A stretch of 64,000 bases of DNA. It comes from Bacteroidales bacterium (GTDB taxonomy: Bacteria > Bacteroidota > Bacteroidia > Bacteroidales > WCHB1-69). Below are positions 8,738-18,265 of this stretch, in pieces. Numbering within the stretch: the first letter of the stretch is position 1; the number at the start of each line of letters is the position of its first letter. Made by a program: the position numbers and the translations under genes. Where the stretch lies: contig JAFXTS010000014.1 in the NCBI GenBank assembly GCA_017535665.1, positions 30,038 to 94,037 of the forward strand. Direction: 5' to 3'. Under the pieces are notes generated by a model. The model saw only the letters and a list, made by a program, of their open reading frames with translations, was not told where the DNA came from and did no database searches.

Positions 8738-8989
8738 CTACAGGTTGTTGATTTTTTTCATCAAACCTGATTTAAGGTTGGCTGCTTTGTTTCTATGGAT
8801 GATACCCTTCTTGGCTAATTTGTCAATTAAGGAAACCACCTTCGGAAGCTGCTGCTCAGCTTCAGCCTTAACGGTGATCATCTTAATGTCTCTCAGCGCA
8901 TTACGCATAGTTTTTGCATAATAACGATTAGCCAGTCTCTTGCTATTGTTGGATCTGATTCTCTTTAATGATGACTTGTGATTTGCCAT
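8738..8989 (-). CDS. rpsT: 30S ribosomal protein S20
   Basis: An 83-residue, very basic, helical protein matching S20: MANHKSSLKRIRSNNSKRLANR at the N-terminus (family pattern MANxKSAxKRxRxxxxRxxxN), and IIHRNKAANLKSGLMKKI at the C-terminus, where KNxAxRxKSRLxxxI is the usual form. S20 binds the 5' domain of 16S rRNA early in 30S assembly. It is monocistronic here: a -7 box lies at 9047-9054 and a hairpin follows the stop. Length is normal. Confidence 0.97.
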   Translation of the reverse strand: MANHKSSLKRIRSNNSKRLANRYYAKTMRNALRDIKMITVKAEAEQQLPKVVSLIDKLAKKGIIHRNKAANLKSGLMKKINNL

Positions 8990-9046
8990 TTCTTCTCTAT
9001 TTTTCTCTGATTTTTCTTACTTGTATTACCTCAAAATTTTGGACTG

Positions 9047-9054
9047 CAAAAATA
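9047..9054 (-). promoter_or_regulatory. -7 promoter box for rpsT
   Basis: TATTTTTG on the minus strand, 57 bases before the rpsT start; exact TAnnTTTG match. Confidence 0.65.
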
Positions 9055-9136
9055 CAACTTTTTTTTATTCCAATATACACTTTGAAAAATTTTTTAAAAT
9101 AAATATGGAAAGCCTCAAAAATCAAGGAAAAAGGCG

Positions 9137-9144
9137 TAATTTTG
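9137..9144 (+). promoter_or_regulatory. -7 promoter box for the FemAB/GNAT-like gene
   Basis: TAATTTTG, an exact TAnnTTTG match, 63 bases before the ATG at 9208. Confidence 0.55.
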
Positions 9145-9207
9145 CCTCGCAGTATTGGCGAAATTTTCAGTTGATACCATGCTGTACCCAAACAAATTGA
9201 GAACAAA

Positions 9208-10143
9208 ATGATTCGTTTTTACCGACATGAGGAGATTGACCGTACGCGATGGGACGCCTGCGTTGAGGCATCGCCGGCGGCCACGCTGTTTGCCAGTTTC
9301 GATTTCCTGTCGGTGGCGAATCCTGAATGGGCGGCGCTCGTCGAAGATGACTACACAGCGGTAATGCCGCTCCCCTGGCGGAGCAAATTCGGCATGAAAT
9401 ATGTGTATAACCCATTCTATTTCTCCCGTCTCGGCATCTTTTCGGCAGAAGCTGTCACTTGTAAGAAGGTCGCTGAATTTCTCCAAGCAGTGCCGAAATC
9501 TTTCGTGTCCATCGACATGAATCTCAACGAAAGTGTTCCTGACGAGGCATCTGTTCCGAACGGGCATCTCAAAGTGTCGCACCGGCTCGACCTGAACCAG
9601 CCGTACGAAGTCATCTGCAAAGGGTACGGCAGCAACCACAAGCGCAACATCAAGGCGGCACGTGCCTTTGGGTTGGTCATCAACGAATCCATCTATGCGG
9701 AGGATGTCATCACCTTATACCGCGGCAGCCGGCGTGGCAGTGGCAAAAACGTACGGATGCAAGACGGTGACTATGACATTTTCCTGGAAGTGTGCGAGTT
9801 GGCGCGACAGCGAGGGCTCACCGACGTGTGGGGCGTGCGCGACAGCGACGGCATCCTATTGGCGGGTGCGGTGTTCTTGCGCGATTACGATCGCGTGTGG
9901 TTTTGGGCATCGGGCCGCGAGGAGGAACGCGCCGACCGCAAGGCCATGTTCTTCCTGATGGACGAATACATCCAGCAACATGCCCAGCAGCCGCTCGTGC
10001 TCGACTTCAATGGTTCGAGCACCGAGAGCGTGGCCCGCTTCTATGCGGGTTTCGGCAGTCAGCGCTATACCTTCCCGGCCCTTTCTGTACTCTGCAACAG
10101 TTGGGCCAAACCTCTCCTTCATCTTTATAGAAAAATCAAATAA
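9208..10143 (+). CDS. GNAT/FemAB-like acyl- or aminoacyl-transferase
   Basis: A 311-residue protein that appears to hold two GNAT-like folds, as in FemABX and BioF2-like acetyltransferases. The central GYGSNHKRNIKAARAFGLVI resembles the stretch in these families where a basic loop follows the first domain. The second domain has WGVRDSDGILLAGAVFLRDYDRVWFWASG, a typical beta-hairpin substrate region, and ends with LDFNGSSTESVARFYAGFG. FemABX proteins add amino acids to peptidoglycan precursors and other members acylate surface polymers; no substrate can be inferred here. It has its own promoter and lies 12 bases upstream of upp, so it may be cotranscribed with it. Confidence 0.65.
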   Translation: MIRFYRHEEIDRTRWDACVEASPAATLFASFDFLSVANPEWAALVEDDYTAVMPLPWRSKFGMKYVYNPFYFSRLGIFSAEAVTCKKVAEFLQAVPKSFVSIDMNLNESVPDEASVPNGHLKVSHRLDLNQPYEVICKGYGSNHKRNIKAARAFGLVINESIYAEDVITLYRGSRRGSGKNVRMQDGDYDIFLEVCELARQRGLTDVWGVRDSDGILLAGAVFLRDYDRVWFWASGREEERADRKAMFFLMDEYIQQHAQQPLVLDFNGSSTESVARFYAGFGSQRYTFPALSVLCNSWAKPLLHLYRKIK

Positions 10144-10155
10144 AATCCACATAAC

Positions 10156-10824
10156 ATGAAACAAGTCAAGAATTTAGGCCTCGAAAACACCGTTTTCAAC
10201 CAGTACATTGCCGAGTTGCGCGATGTGAACATCCAGAAAGACTCGATGCGCTTCCGTCGCAACTTGGAGCGATTAGGCGAAATCTTTGCTTACGAGATTA
10301 GCAAAACCTTTGAGTATAAGCCCGTTGAGGTGACCACTCCGCTGGGTATCAAGCCGATGAAGCTTATGGCTGAGCAGCCTGTGCTGGCCACTATCTTGCG
10401 CGCCGGACTGCCCTTGCACGAAGGAATGCTTCGTGTTTTCGACCATGCCGACAACGCTTTCATCTCCGCTTTCCGTAAGCACTACATGGACGGCACTTTC
10501 GACATACAGATTGACTATATGTCGGCACCCGACATGGACGACCGCATCCTCATCATCTGCGACCCGATGCTGGCCAGCGGACAGTCGATGGTGTGCGCCT
10601 ACAATGAAATTATGGCACAGGGGAAACCCAAGTATATCCATATTGTGTCGGTCATTGCCAGCACCGACGGGGTGAAATACTTGCAGGAGAACCTGCCCGA
10701 CACCGACTGCACGATATGGCTCGGAGCCGTTGACGACGAGCTGACCGCGCAGTCGTACATCGTGCCTGGTCTCGGCGATGCTGGCGACCTCGCTTTCGGT
10801 TGCAAGAGCGATTCAATAGTGTAA
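10156..10824 (+). CDS. upp: Uracil phosphoribosyltransferase
   Basis: A 222-residue type I phosphoribosyltransferase converting uracil and PRPP to UMP (pyrimidine salvage). The PRPP loop is ILIICDPMLASGQSM (131-145). The uracil-binding C-terminal region is VPGLGDAGDLAFG, where PGLGDAGDRxFGT is the family form. ATILRAGLPLHEGM (78-91) is the family's flexible-loop lead-in. It lies 12 bases after the FemAB-like gene and not far upstream of the pyr biosynthetic cluster, so salvage and de novo genes share a neighbourhood. Length is slightly longer than the usual 208-216. Confidence 0.95.
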   Translation: MKQVKNLGLENTVFNQYIAELRDVNIQKDSMRFRRNLERLGEIFAYEISKTFEYKPVEVTTPLGIKPMKLMAEQPVLATILRAGLPLHEGMLRVFDHADNAFISAFRKHYMDGTFDIQIDYMSAPDMDDRILIICDPMLASGQSMVCAYNEIMAQGKPKYIHIVSVIASTDGVKYLQENLPDTDCTIWLGAVDDELTAQSYIVPGLGDAGDLAFGCKSDSIV

Positions 10825-10843
10825 ATTTGTAGAAAAAAAATCG

Positions 10844-10851
10844 TATTTTTG
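10844..10851 (+). promoter_or_regulatory. -7 promoter box for argF
   Basis: TATTTTTG, an exact TAnnTTTG match, 68 bases before argF. The long leader between box and start codon is AT-rich and without a clear hairpin. Confidence 0.6.
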
Positions 10852-10918
10852 CCGCCGCTTGTTTGAGCGATGAATAGATTATTATTAATTATTATAAATC
10901 ATTAAAAATTAAATTATT

Positions 10919-11920
10919 ATGGCATTCAACCTTAGAAACAGAAGCTTTTTGAAATTGTTAGATTTCACCCCGAAAGAGATTCAATACCTGCTGGATCTGG
11001 CTCGCGACCTGAAACGCGCCAAATATGCCGGCACCGAGCAGCCCACCATGAAGGGCAAGAACATCGCCCTGATTTTCGAGAAGACCTCCACCCGTACTCG
11101 TTGCGCTTTTGAAGTAGCTGCCTACGACCAGGGCGCACACGTGACTTACCTCGGCCCCAGCGGCTCACAGATTGGTGTGAAGGAATCGATGGCTGACACC
11201 GCCCGCGTGCTCGGCCGCATGTTCGATGGTATCGAATACCGTGGTTTCAAGCAGGATACCGTTGAGGAGTTGGCCAAACATGCTGGCGTGCCCGTATGGA
11301 ACGGTCTTACCAACGAGTTCCACCCCACCCAGATCCTTGCCGACTTCCTCACCATGAGCGAGCATGTTGACAAGCCCCTCAACCAAGTGACCTACGCTTA
11401 CCTCGGCGATGCCCGCTTCAACATGGGTAACTCACTGATGGTCGGCGGTGCCAAGATGGGTATGGATGTGCGCATCGTGGCTCCCAAGAAACTCCAGCCC
11501 AGCAAGGAACTCATCGACACCTGCAAGAAAATCGCCAAAGAGACCGGTGCTAAGATTACCGTTACCGATGATGTGAAGAAGGGTGTGAAAGGCTGCGACT
11601 TCCTCTATACCGACGTTTGGGTATCGATGGGCGAGCCCGCCGAAGTGTGGAAAGAGCGTATCGATATGCTGAAACCTTATCAGGTGAACAAAGAGACGAT
11701 GGCCCTCACTGGCAACCCGAAATGCAAATTCATGCACTGTCTGCCCGCTTACCATAACCTCGAAACCCAAGTGGGTCGCGACGTTCACAAACAGTTCGGT
11801 CTGGACGGCATCGAGGTTACTGAAGATGTCTTCGAGTCAGAGGCTTCCATCGTTTTCGACGAGGCTGAGAACCGTATGCATACCATCAAGGCTGTGATGG
11901 TGGCTACTTTGGGTGACTAA
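10919..11920 (+). CDS. argF: Ornithine carbamoyltransferase
   Basis: A 333-residue transcarbamylase. The carbamoyl-phosphate loop is STRTR (57-61), HPTQ is at 135-138, and the second-substrate region has SMGEP (236-240) and HCLPAYH (273-279). SMG together with HCLP is the ornithine-binding pair of true ornithine carbamoyltransferases; acetyl- or succinylornithine enzymes known from other Bacteroidota deviate here. The enzyme makes citrulline from ornithine and carbamoyl phosphate, or runs in reverse in the arginine deiminase route. No other arginine gene is adjacent, so the direction in vivo is unclear. A DUF2147 gene follows after 11 bases and shares its terminator. Confidence 0.93.
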   Translation: MAFNLRNRSFLKLLDFTPKEIQYLLDLARDLKRAKYAGTEQPTMKGKNIALIFEKTSTRTRCAFEVAAYDQGAHVTYLGPSGSQIGVKESMADTARVLGRMFDGIEYRGFKQDTVEELAKHAGVPVWNGLTNEFHPTQILADFLTMSEHVDKPLNQVTYAYLGDARFNMGNSLMVGGAKMGMDVRIVAPKKLQPSKELIDTCKKIAKETGAKITVTDDVKKGVKGCDFLYTDVWVSMGEPAEVWKERIDMLKPYQVNKETMALTGNPKCKFMHCLPAYHNLETQVGRDVHKQFGLDGIEVTEDVFESEASIVFDEAENRMHTIKAVMVATLGD

Positions 11921-11931
11921 TATTTTATAAT

Positions 11932-12354
11932 ATGAAAAAAATCGCTGTCATTCTCTTCGCACTGTTGATCGGTGGTTCGTTCGGCTTGAGCGCACAGAGC
12001 AAAGCCGATGCCATCTGCGGCTATTATTACGCCAAAGACCCCTTCTCCAAAGAGGGCAGTCAGGTGAAAATCTACAAGGCCAAAGACGGCACCTACGAAG
12101 GCATCGTATGCTGGGTGGAGAATCCCGCCAAGAAAAACTACCTCAACTACAAGTTTCTCACGGGCTTCACCTACAATGCCAAAGAACAAGAGTGGCAGAA
12201 CGGAAAGATTCATCATCCCGGCAATGGCAAGACCTACAAGAGCTACATCAAGCTGAATAATGGCGACATTAAAGTACGTGGCTATGTGGGATTCTCGCTA
12301 CTGGGCATGACCATGACATGGCCGCGCGAATCGAAACAACGAACCCAAAAATAA
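11932..12354 (+). CDS. DUF2147 family secreted protein
   Basis: A 140-residue protein with a signal peptide (MKKIAVILFALLIGGSFGLSAQ, cleavage near residue 22). The rest matches DUF2147: GYYYAKDP near the start, QVKIYKAKDGTYEGIVCWVE, then GKIHHPGNGKTYKSYIKL and VRGYVGFSLLGMTMTW near the end. The fold is a small lipocalin-like beta barrel in related proteins and the function is unknown. It is probably periplasmic. It follows argF by 11 bases and is followed by a strong terminator, so the two form one transcript, though a functional link is not evident. Confidence 0.85.
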   Translation: MKKIAVILFALLIGGSFGLSAQSKADAICGYYYAKDPFSKEGSQVKIYKAKDGTYEGIVCWVENPAKKNYLNYKFLTGFTYNAKEQEWQNGKIHHPGNGKTYKSYIKLNNGDIKVRGYVGFSLLGMTMTWPRESKQRTQK

Positions 12355-12358
12355 ATTC

Positions 12359-12390
12359 AATGCCCCGCCGCTTCTGACGGGGCATTTTTT
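12359..12390 (+). terminator. Rho-independent terminator after argF-DUF2147
   Basis: Stem AATGCCCCG/CGGGGCATT (nine base pairs) with a ten-base loop, followed by TTTT. Confidence 0.9.
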
Positions 12391-12413
12391 CATTATCTTC
12401 AAGACATTAAATT

Positions 12414-13691
12414 ATGGCAGAAAGAATACTGATTAGCAAAGCACAAGTAGCTGACAACAACGGACTTCATAGGGTAGATGTGTTGGTGGAGGATGGTCGT
12501 ATCGCGCAGGTTGCGGAGGCGATACCAGTACCTGACGGCGCACGTATCATTGATGCGGAAGGACTGTTGTTGAGTTACGGCTTTTGCGACCTGCACGTAC
12601 ATTTTCGCGAACCTGGGCAGGAGGCGAAGGAGACCATCCGCACTGGCTCGATGGCGGCGGCGCACGGCGGCTATACGACCGTTTGCACCATGCCGAACCT
12701 TTCGCCCGCACCCGACGCGCCTGATACGCTCTCCATCGAGCTGCAGCGCATCCACGACACCGCCGTGGTGGAGGTGCTGCCCTATGCCACGCTCACGCGC
12801 CAGCGCGCCGGCAAGGAGCCCGTTGACATGGCGGCGCTGAAGCACCAGGCCGTCGCCTTCTCCGACGACGGCAGCGGCATTCAGACCGACGAGGTGATGC
12901 GCGCCCTGATGCGGCAAGCCGCTGAGGAGGGCGTCATCATTGCGTCCCACTGCGAGGACAACACGCTGCTGCACGGCGGCTACATCCACGACGGCGACTA
13001 CGCCCGCCGCCACGGGCACCGCGGCATCTGCTCCGAAAGCGAGTGGGGCCAGATTGCCCGCGACCTGGCCATCGCCCTCGAGACGGGCTGCCGCTACCAT
13101 GTCTGCCACATCTCCACCAAGGAGAGCGTGGAACTGATCCGACGCTACAAAGCCCTCGGCGCGAAGGTGACCTGCGAGACCGGTCCGCACTACCTCACCC
13201 TCTGCGATGAGGACCTCCAAGAGGAGGGCCGCTACAAGATGAACCCGCCACTGCGCAGTGCCGCCGACCGCGCCGCGCTGATTGCCGGCTTACAAGATGG
13301 CACCATCGACGCCATCGCCACCGACCACGCCCCTCATACCGCCGAGGAGAAAAGCCGCGGACTGGAGAAGAGTCCCTTTGGGATTGTGGGCCTCGAGACC
13401 GCCTTCCCCATCCTGTACACCCACATCGTGCTGCCCGGCATCATCACCTTGCCGCAACTCATCGACCTGCTGTGCCAGCGGCCGCGGAAAATCTTCGGTA
13501 TTGGTGGCGGTTTGCAGCCCGGTGAGCCCGCCGATTTCACCCTCTTCGACCTCACCCACGAGTACACCATCCGCTCCGCCGACTTCCTGTCGATGGGCAA
13601 GGCCACCCCGTTCGAAGGGTGGACAGTGAAAGGCCGCTGTATGCTGACCTTGAAAGACGGAAAGGTAGTGTATCGTGCAGATATTAGGTGA
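12414..13691 (+). CDS. pyrC: Dihydroorotase
   Basis: A 425-residue class I dihydroorotase of the amidohydrolase superfamily. Metal ligands are visible: DLHVHFREPG with H61 and H63, the bridging-residue region FSDDGSG (about 149-154), H179 in ASHCED, H232 in HVCHIS, and D304 in ATDHAPH. The enzyme cyclizes carbamoyl aspartate to dihydroorotate. It opens the pyrimidine cluster, right after a terminator, but I do not see a clear -7 box in the short gap upstream. pyrK begins 216 bases downstream behind its own promoter and attenuator-like leader. Confidence 0.95.
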   Translation: MAERILISKAQVADNNGLHRVDVLVEDGRIAQVAEAIPVPDGARIIDAEGLLLSYGFCDLHVHFREPGQEAKETIRTGSMAAAHGGYTTVCTMPNLSPAPDAPDTLSIELQRIHDTAVVEVLPYATLTRQRAGKEPVDMAALKHQAVAFSDDGSGIQTDEVMRALMRQAAEEGVIIASHCEDNTLLHGGYIHDGDYARRHGHRGICSESEWGQIARDLAIALETGCRYHVCHISTKESVELIRRYKALGAKVTCETGPHYLTLCDEDLQEEGRYKMNPPLRSAADRAALIAGLQDGTIDAIATDHAPHTAEEKSRGLEKSPFGIVGLETAFPILYTHIVLPGIITLPQLIDLLCQRPRKIFGIGGGLQPGEPADFTLFDLTHEYTIRSADFLSMGKATPFEGWTVKGRCMLTLKDGKVVYRADIR

Positions 13692-13774
13692 TGACCTGCA
13701 ACTATCAACAGCCCAAACTGCAATTTTGTGAATAAATATTTTTCAACAAAACAAGAAAGCGAAAAGAAAATTTG

Positions 13775-13782
13775 TATTTTTG
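13775..13782 (+). promoter_or_regulatory. -7 promoter box for pyrK leader
   Basis: TATTTTTG, an exact TAnnTTTG match. A transcript starting 5-8 bases downstream would begin at or just before the ATG of the leader micro-ORF at 13791. Confidence 0.6.
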
Positions 13783-13790
13783 CAGCCAAT

Positions 13791-13868
13791 ATGTACCAAA
13801 GAGAAAGAACACCGGAAATTCCTAATACAGCGCTGAGCTGTAAGGATTTTCGTTTTTTTATTGTATAA
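13791..13868 (+). CDS. Putative 25-codon leader peptide upstream of pyrK
   Basis: A short frame from ATG 13791 to TAA 13866-13868. The encoded peptide starts MYQRERTPEIPNTALS and ends CKDFRFFIV. The frame includes a U-rich stretch (CGTTTTTTTATTG, 13851-13863) just before its stop, and the TAA overlaps the first two bases of the hairpin at 13867. The start follows the -7 box by only eight bases, so the message may be nearly leaderless. The arrangement resembles the leader of enterobacterial pyrBI, where a ribosome on a U-rich leader controls a terminator according to UTP level. Translation is inferred from layout only. Confidence 0.45.
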   Translation: MYQRERTPEIPNTALSCKDFRFFIV

Positions 13869-13897
13869 GTGACTTATTTTTAAGTCACTTTTTTTTT
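13867..13897 (+). terminator. Candidate attenuator hairpin upstream of pyrK
   Basis: A perfect ten-base-pair stem AAGTGACTTA/TAAGTCACTT with a TTTT loop, followed by seven T. It lies between the promoter and pyrK, so it would end the leader transcript unless overridden. The pyrK start is 10 bases past the T-run. Confidence 0.7.
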
Positions 13898-13907
13898 GTA
13901 AAGAAAG

Positions 13908-15535
<1,628 letters not shown>

Positions 15536-15536
15536 T

Positions 15537-16250
15537 ATGGCAAAAGACGTAATCATCGCATTAGATTTCAACACAGCGGAAGAAACCTTGAAATTTTTGG
15601 AAGGTTTCAAAGATTTGCATCCCTACGTAAAAATCGGTATGGAGTTGTATTATGCGGAAGGGCCGGCCATGGTGCGAGAGCTGAAACGCAGAGGCTACCA
15701 CGTGTTCCTCGACCTGAAGTTGCACGACATTCCGAACACGGTGCGCAAGTCGATGAAAGTGCTGGCGGGCATGGGCGTTGACATCTGCAACCTGCATGCG
15801 GCGGGCACCACGGCGATGATGCGGGCCGCCTTGGAGGGACTGACCGAAGGCAGCAACGGCGGACAGCGTCCCTTGCTGATTGCAGTGACGCAGCTCACCT
15901 CCACCAGCGAGGAGGTGATGCGCAAGGAGCTGCTGATCGACCATCCGATTGGGGAGACGGTGCGCCACTATGCCATGAACGCCCGCGAGGCGGGTCTCGA
16001 CGGGGTGGTATGTTCGCCGCTCGAGGCCGGCATCGTGAAGGAGGCGTGCGGCAGCCACTTCCTGACCGTGACACCGGGCGTGCGCTTTGCCGACTCGTCC
16101 ACCGACGACCAGTCGCGGGTCACCACGCCGGCACGGGCGCGCGAGCTGGGCTCTGACTACATCGTGGTGGGCCGCCCCATCACCCAAGCCCCCGACCCCG
16201 TTGCCGCCTACCTGCGGTGCAAGAAGGAATTTTTGGGAATGGAAAATTGA
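15537..16250 (+). CDS. pyrF: Orotidine 5'-phosphate decarboxylase
   Basis: A 237-residue TIM-barrel decarboxylase making UMP from OMP. The catalytic array is FLDLKLHDIPNTV with D59, K61 and D64, the invariant DxKxxD. IIALDFN (6-12) is the first substrate-binding strand, and TPGVRF and IVVGRPIT (about 178-183 and 206-213) bind the phosphate. It is the short bacterial type, unlike the longer form found in some Bacteroides. The ATG at 15537 lies one base past the pyrD stop; upstream in-frame codons are not standard starts. The order K-D-F makes a tight operon. Confidence 0.96.
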   Translation: MAKDVIIALDFNTAEETLKFLEGFKDLHPYVKIGMELYYAEGPAMVRELKRRGYHVFLDLKLHDIPNTVRKSMKVLAGMGVDICNLHAAGTTAMMRAALEGLTEGSNGGQRPLLIAVTQLTSTSEEVMRKELLIDHPIGETVRHYAMNAREAGLDGVVCSPLEAGIVKEACGSHFLTVTPGVRFADSSTDDQSRVTTPARARELGSDYIVVGRPITQAPDPVAAYLRCKKEFLGMEN

Positions 16251-16253
16251 AAC

Positions 16254-16281
16254 GTAGAGACGTTGCGCGCAACGTCTCTAC
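16254..16281. repeat. Dispersed palindrome, family A copy 2
   Basis: A perfect 28-base palindrome, arms GTAGAGACGTTGCG and CGCAACGTCTCTAC, starting 3 bases after the pyrF stop. Identical to 46225-46252. Confidence 0.8.
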
Positions 16282-16320
16282 ATTCAACGAATCAACGAAT
16301 CAACAAATCAACATCATATC

Positions 16321-16932
16321 ATGAAATCACAAGAAATTGCATCTGAACTCTTGAAAATCGGGGCGGTGTTTTTGCGTCCTGACGACCCGTTTACCTGGGC
16401 CAGTGGAATCAAAAGTCCCATCTACTGCGACAACCGGCTGGTGCTGTCGGCGCCGACCGCACGGAAGAAGGTGGAGCAGGGCTTGGCGGAACTGGTACGC
16501 GAGCACTATCCCAACTGCGAAATGCTGATGGGTACGGCCACGGCGGGTATCGCCCATGCCGCCATCGTGTCGGAGTTGCTGAACCTGCCGATGGGCTACG
16601 TGCGCTCCTCTGCCAAGTCGCACGGTCGCACCAACCGTATTGAAGGCAAGATGGAGGCCGGCACCCGCGTGGTGGTCATCGAGGACCTCATCTCCACGGG
16701 CGGCAGTTGCATCGAAGTGGTGGACGCGCTCCGAGAGGCCGGTGCCGAAGTGCTGGGCGTCATCAGCATCTTCACCTACGGTTTGAAAGCCGCCACCCAC
16801 AACTTTGCGGAAGCCAAAACCGAGTACCACTCCCTCTCCAACCTCGACGCACTGGTGGAAGTGGCCATCGCCGAGAAATACATCACACCCGAACAAAAAC
16901 AGACGGTGCTTGAGTTCCGGAATAATTTATGA
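16321..16932 (+). CDS. pyrE: Orotate phosphoribosyltransferase
   Basis: A 203-residue type I phosphoribosyltransferase that joins orotate to PRPP. The PRPP-binding loop is RVVVIEDLISTGGS (116-129). WASGIKSPIYCDNR (26-39) is the N-terminal substrate contact, and RSSAKSHGRTNRIEG (95-109) is the mobile catalytic loop with the conserved lysine and histidine. It is 70 bases after pyrF, with a palindrome and repeated AACGAATCAAC-type bases between. It precedes pyrB by 132 bases in the same direction. Length and motifs are normal. Confidence 0.96.
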   Translation: MKSQEIASELLKIGAVFLRPDDPFTWASGIKSPIYCDNRLVLSAPTARKKVEQGLAELVREHYPNCEMLMGTATAGIAHAAIVSELLNLPMGYVRSSAKSHGRTNRIEGKMEAGTRVVVIEDLISTGGSCIEVVDALREAGAEVLGVISIFTYGLKAATHNFAEAKTEYHSLSNLDALVEVAIAEKYITPEQKQTVLEFRNNL

Positions 16933-17064
16933 GGAAAAGATGAAAAGATGAAAGGATGAATGACAGGTTGCCACCTTTACCTTAACTTCTTCACTTTTTA
17001 ACTCCTTAACTCAAAATCACCATCAACGAATCAACAAATAAACAAATAATAAAAACCAATCATT

Positions 17065-18147
17065 ATGAAACATTTAATCGACCCTACCGACATCACGGTA
17101 GAAGAAACTGATGAAATCATCCACCTTGCGCTGGATATTATCGCTAACCCGAAAAAGTATGCAGAGCACTGCAAAGGCAAAAAGTTAGCCACTCTGTTTT
17201 ATGAGCCGAGCACCCGTACTCGTCTGAGTTTCACGGCGGCCATGATGGAGCTGGGCGGCAACGTGCTGGGCTTCTCCGAGGCAGCCAGCTCCTCCACCGC
17301 CAAGGGCGAGTCGGTACAGGACACCGCCAAGACGGTAAGCTGTTTCGCCGACCTCATCGCCATGCGTCACTTCATTGAGGGCGCACCGCTCGCCGCCTCC
17401 AAAGTGTCGGGTGTGCCGATCATCAACGCCGGCGACGGCAGCCACAGCCACCCCACCCAGACCCTCACCGACCTGCTGACCATCACCCGCGAGCTCGGCC
17501 GTCTCGACAACTTCACCATCGGCTTCTGCGGCGACTTGAAGTTCGGCCGTACCGTTCACTCCCTCATCAAATCGCTTTCCACCCGTTCCAATGTCAAGGT
17601 GGTGCTGATTGCCCCGCAGGAACTGCGTCTGCCCGGCTACATCCGTCACGATGTTTGCGAGCGCCTCGGCGTTGAGTACAAGGAGGTTAGCACGATGGAA
17701 GAGGTGATGCCCGAGCTGGATGTGCTCTACATGACCCGCGTGCAGAAGGAGCGTTTCTTGGATGAAGATGAGTTCGACCGCGTAAAAGACAGCTTCGTGC
17801 TGGATCGCAAAAAGATGGCCCTCGCCAAACGCGACATGGCCGTTCTGCACCCGCTGCCGCGTGTGAACGAAATCCTCACCGAGGTGGACTCCGACCCGCG
17901 TGCCGCCTACTTCCGTCAGGTAGAAAACGGAAAATTTGTCCGTATGGCTTTGATTTGCAAATTATTGGATTGGAAAAACGACCCCGAGCACGACACTCCC
18001 ATCCATTACGAAGCCTTCGAGGATAAGACCCGTTGCTGCTCCAACGCTAAGTGTATCAGCAACTTGGAAAAAGTTCCGTTGTTGTTCCGTCACACCGAAA
18101 ACGGTCCCGACCGTTGTATTTATTGCGATAACAAACCGAGGGAATAA
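17065..18147 (+). CDS. pyrB: Aspartate carbamoyltransferase with fused PyrI-type zinc domain
   Basis: A 360-residue protein. Residues 1 to about 308 are a complete catalytic chain: [12 protein letters not shown] (45-56), the flexible loop with [11 protein letters not shown] (77-87), HPTQTLTDL (129-137), [11 protein letters not shown] (157-167) and HPLPRVNEI (262-270). The remaining 50 residues carry C325-x4-C330 and C351-x2-C354, the spacing of the zinc-binding domain of the regulatory chain PyrI, including the CISN after the second Cys. The nucleotide-binding allosteric domain of PyrI is absent. The enzyme makes carbamoyl aspartate. A separate pyrI is not seen in the window. The tail probably supports holoenzyme assembly without CTP/ATP control; that is inference. 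Confidence 0.93.
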   Translation: MKHLIDPTDITVEETDEIIHLALDIIANPKKYAEHCKGKKLATLFYEPSTRTRLSFTAAMMELGGNVLGFSEAASSSTAKGESVQDTAKTVSCFADLIAMRHFIEGAPLAASKVSGVPIINAGDGSHSHPTQTLTDLLTITRELGRLDNFTIGFCGDLKFGRTVHSLIKSLSTRSNVKVVLIAPQELRLPGYIRHDVCERLGVEYKEVSTMEEVMPELDVLYMTRVQKERFLDEDEFDRVKDSFVLDRKKMALAKRDMAVLHPLPRVNEILTEVDSDPRAAYFRQVENGKFVRMALICKLLDWKNDPEHDTPIHYEAFEDKTRCCSNAKCISNLEKVPLLFRHTENGPDRCIYCDNKPRE

Positions 18148-18197
18148 TGCGGCGTCATTCAACGGAAATCAAAGGAAACCGTCTGATATATTGACGT

Positions 18198-18230
18198 TTG
18201 TAGGGCTGTCATATTATGGCAGCCCTACAA
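18198..18230. repeat. Dispersed palindrome, family B copy 1
   Basis: Arms TTGTAGGGCTG and CAGCCCTACAA with further pairing inside (GTCATA/TATGGC). It follows pyrB by 50 bases and could also stop transcription. A second copy lies at 19036-19066. Confidence 0.75.
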
Positions 18231-18265
18231 TTTATAATGCGGGATTTGTGCGACGATAGCAAACA

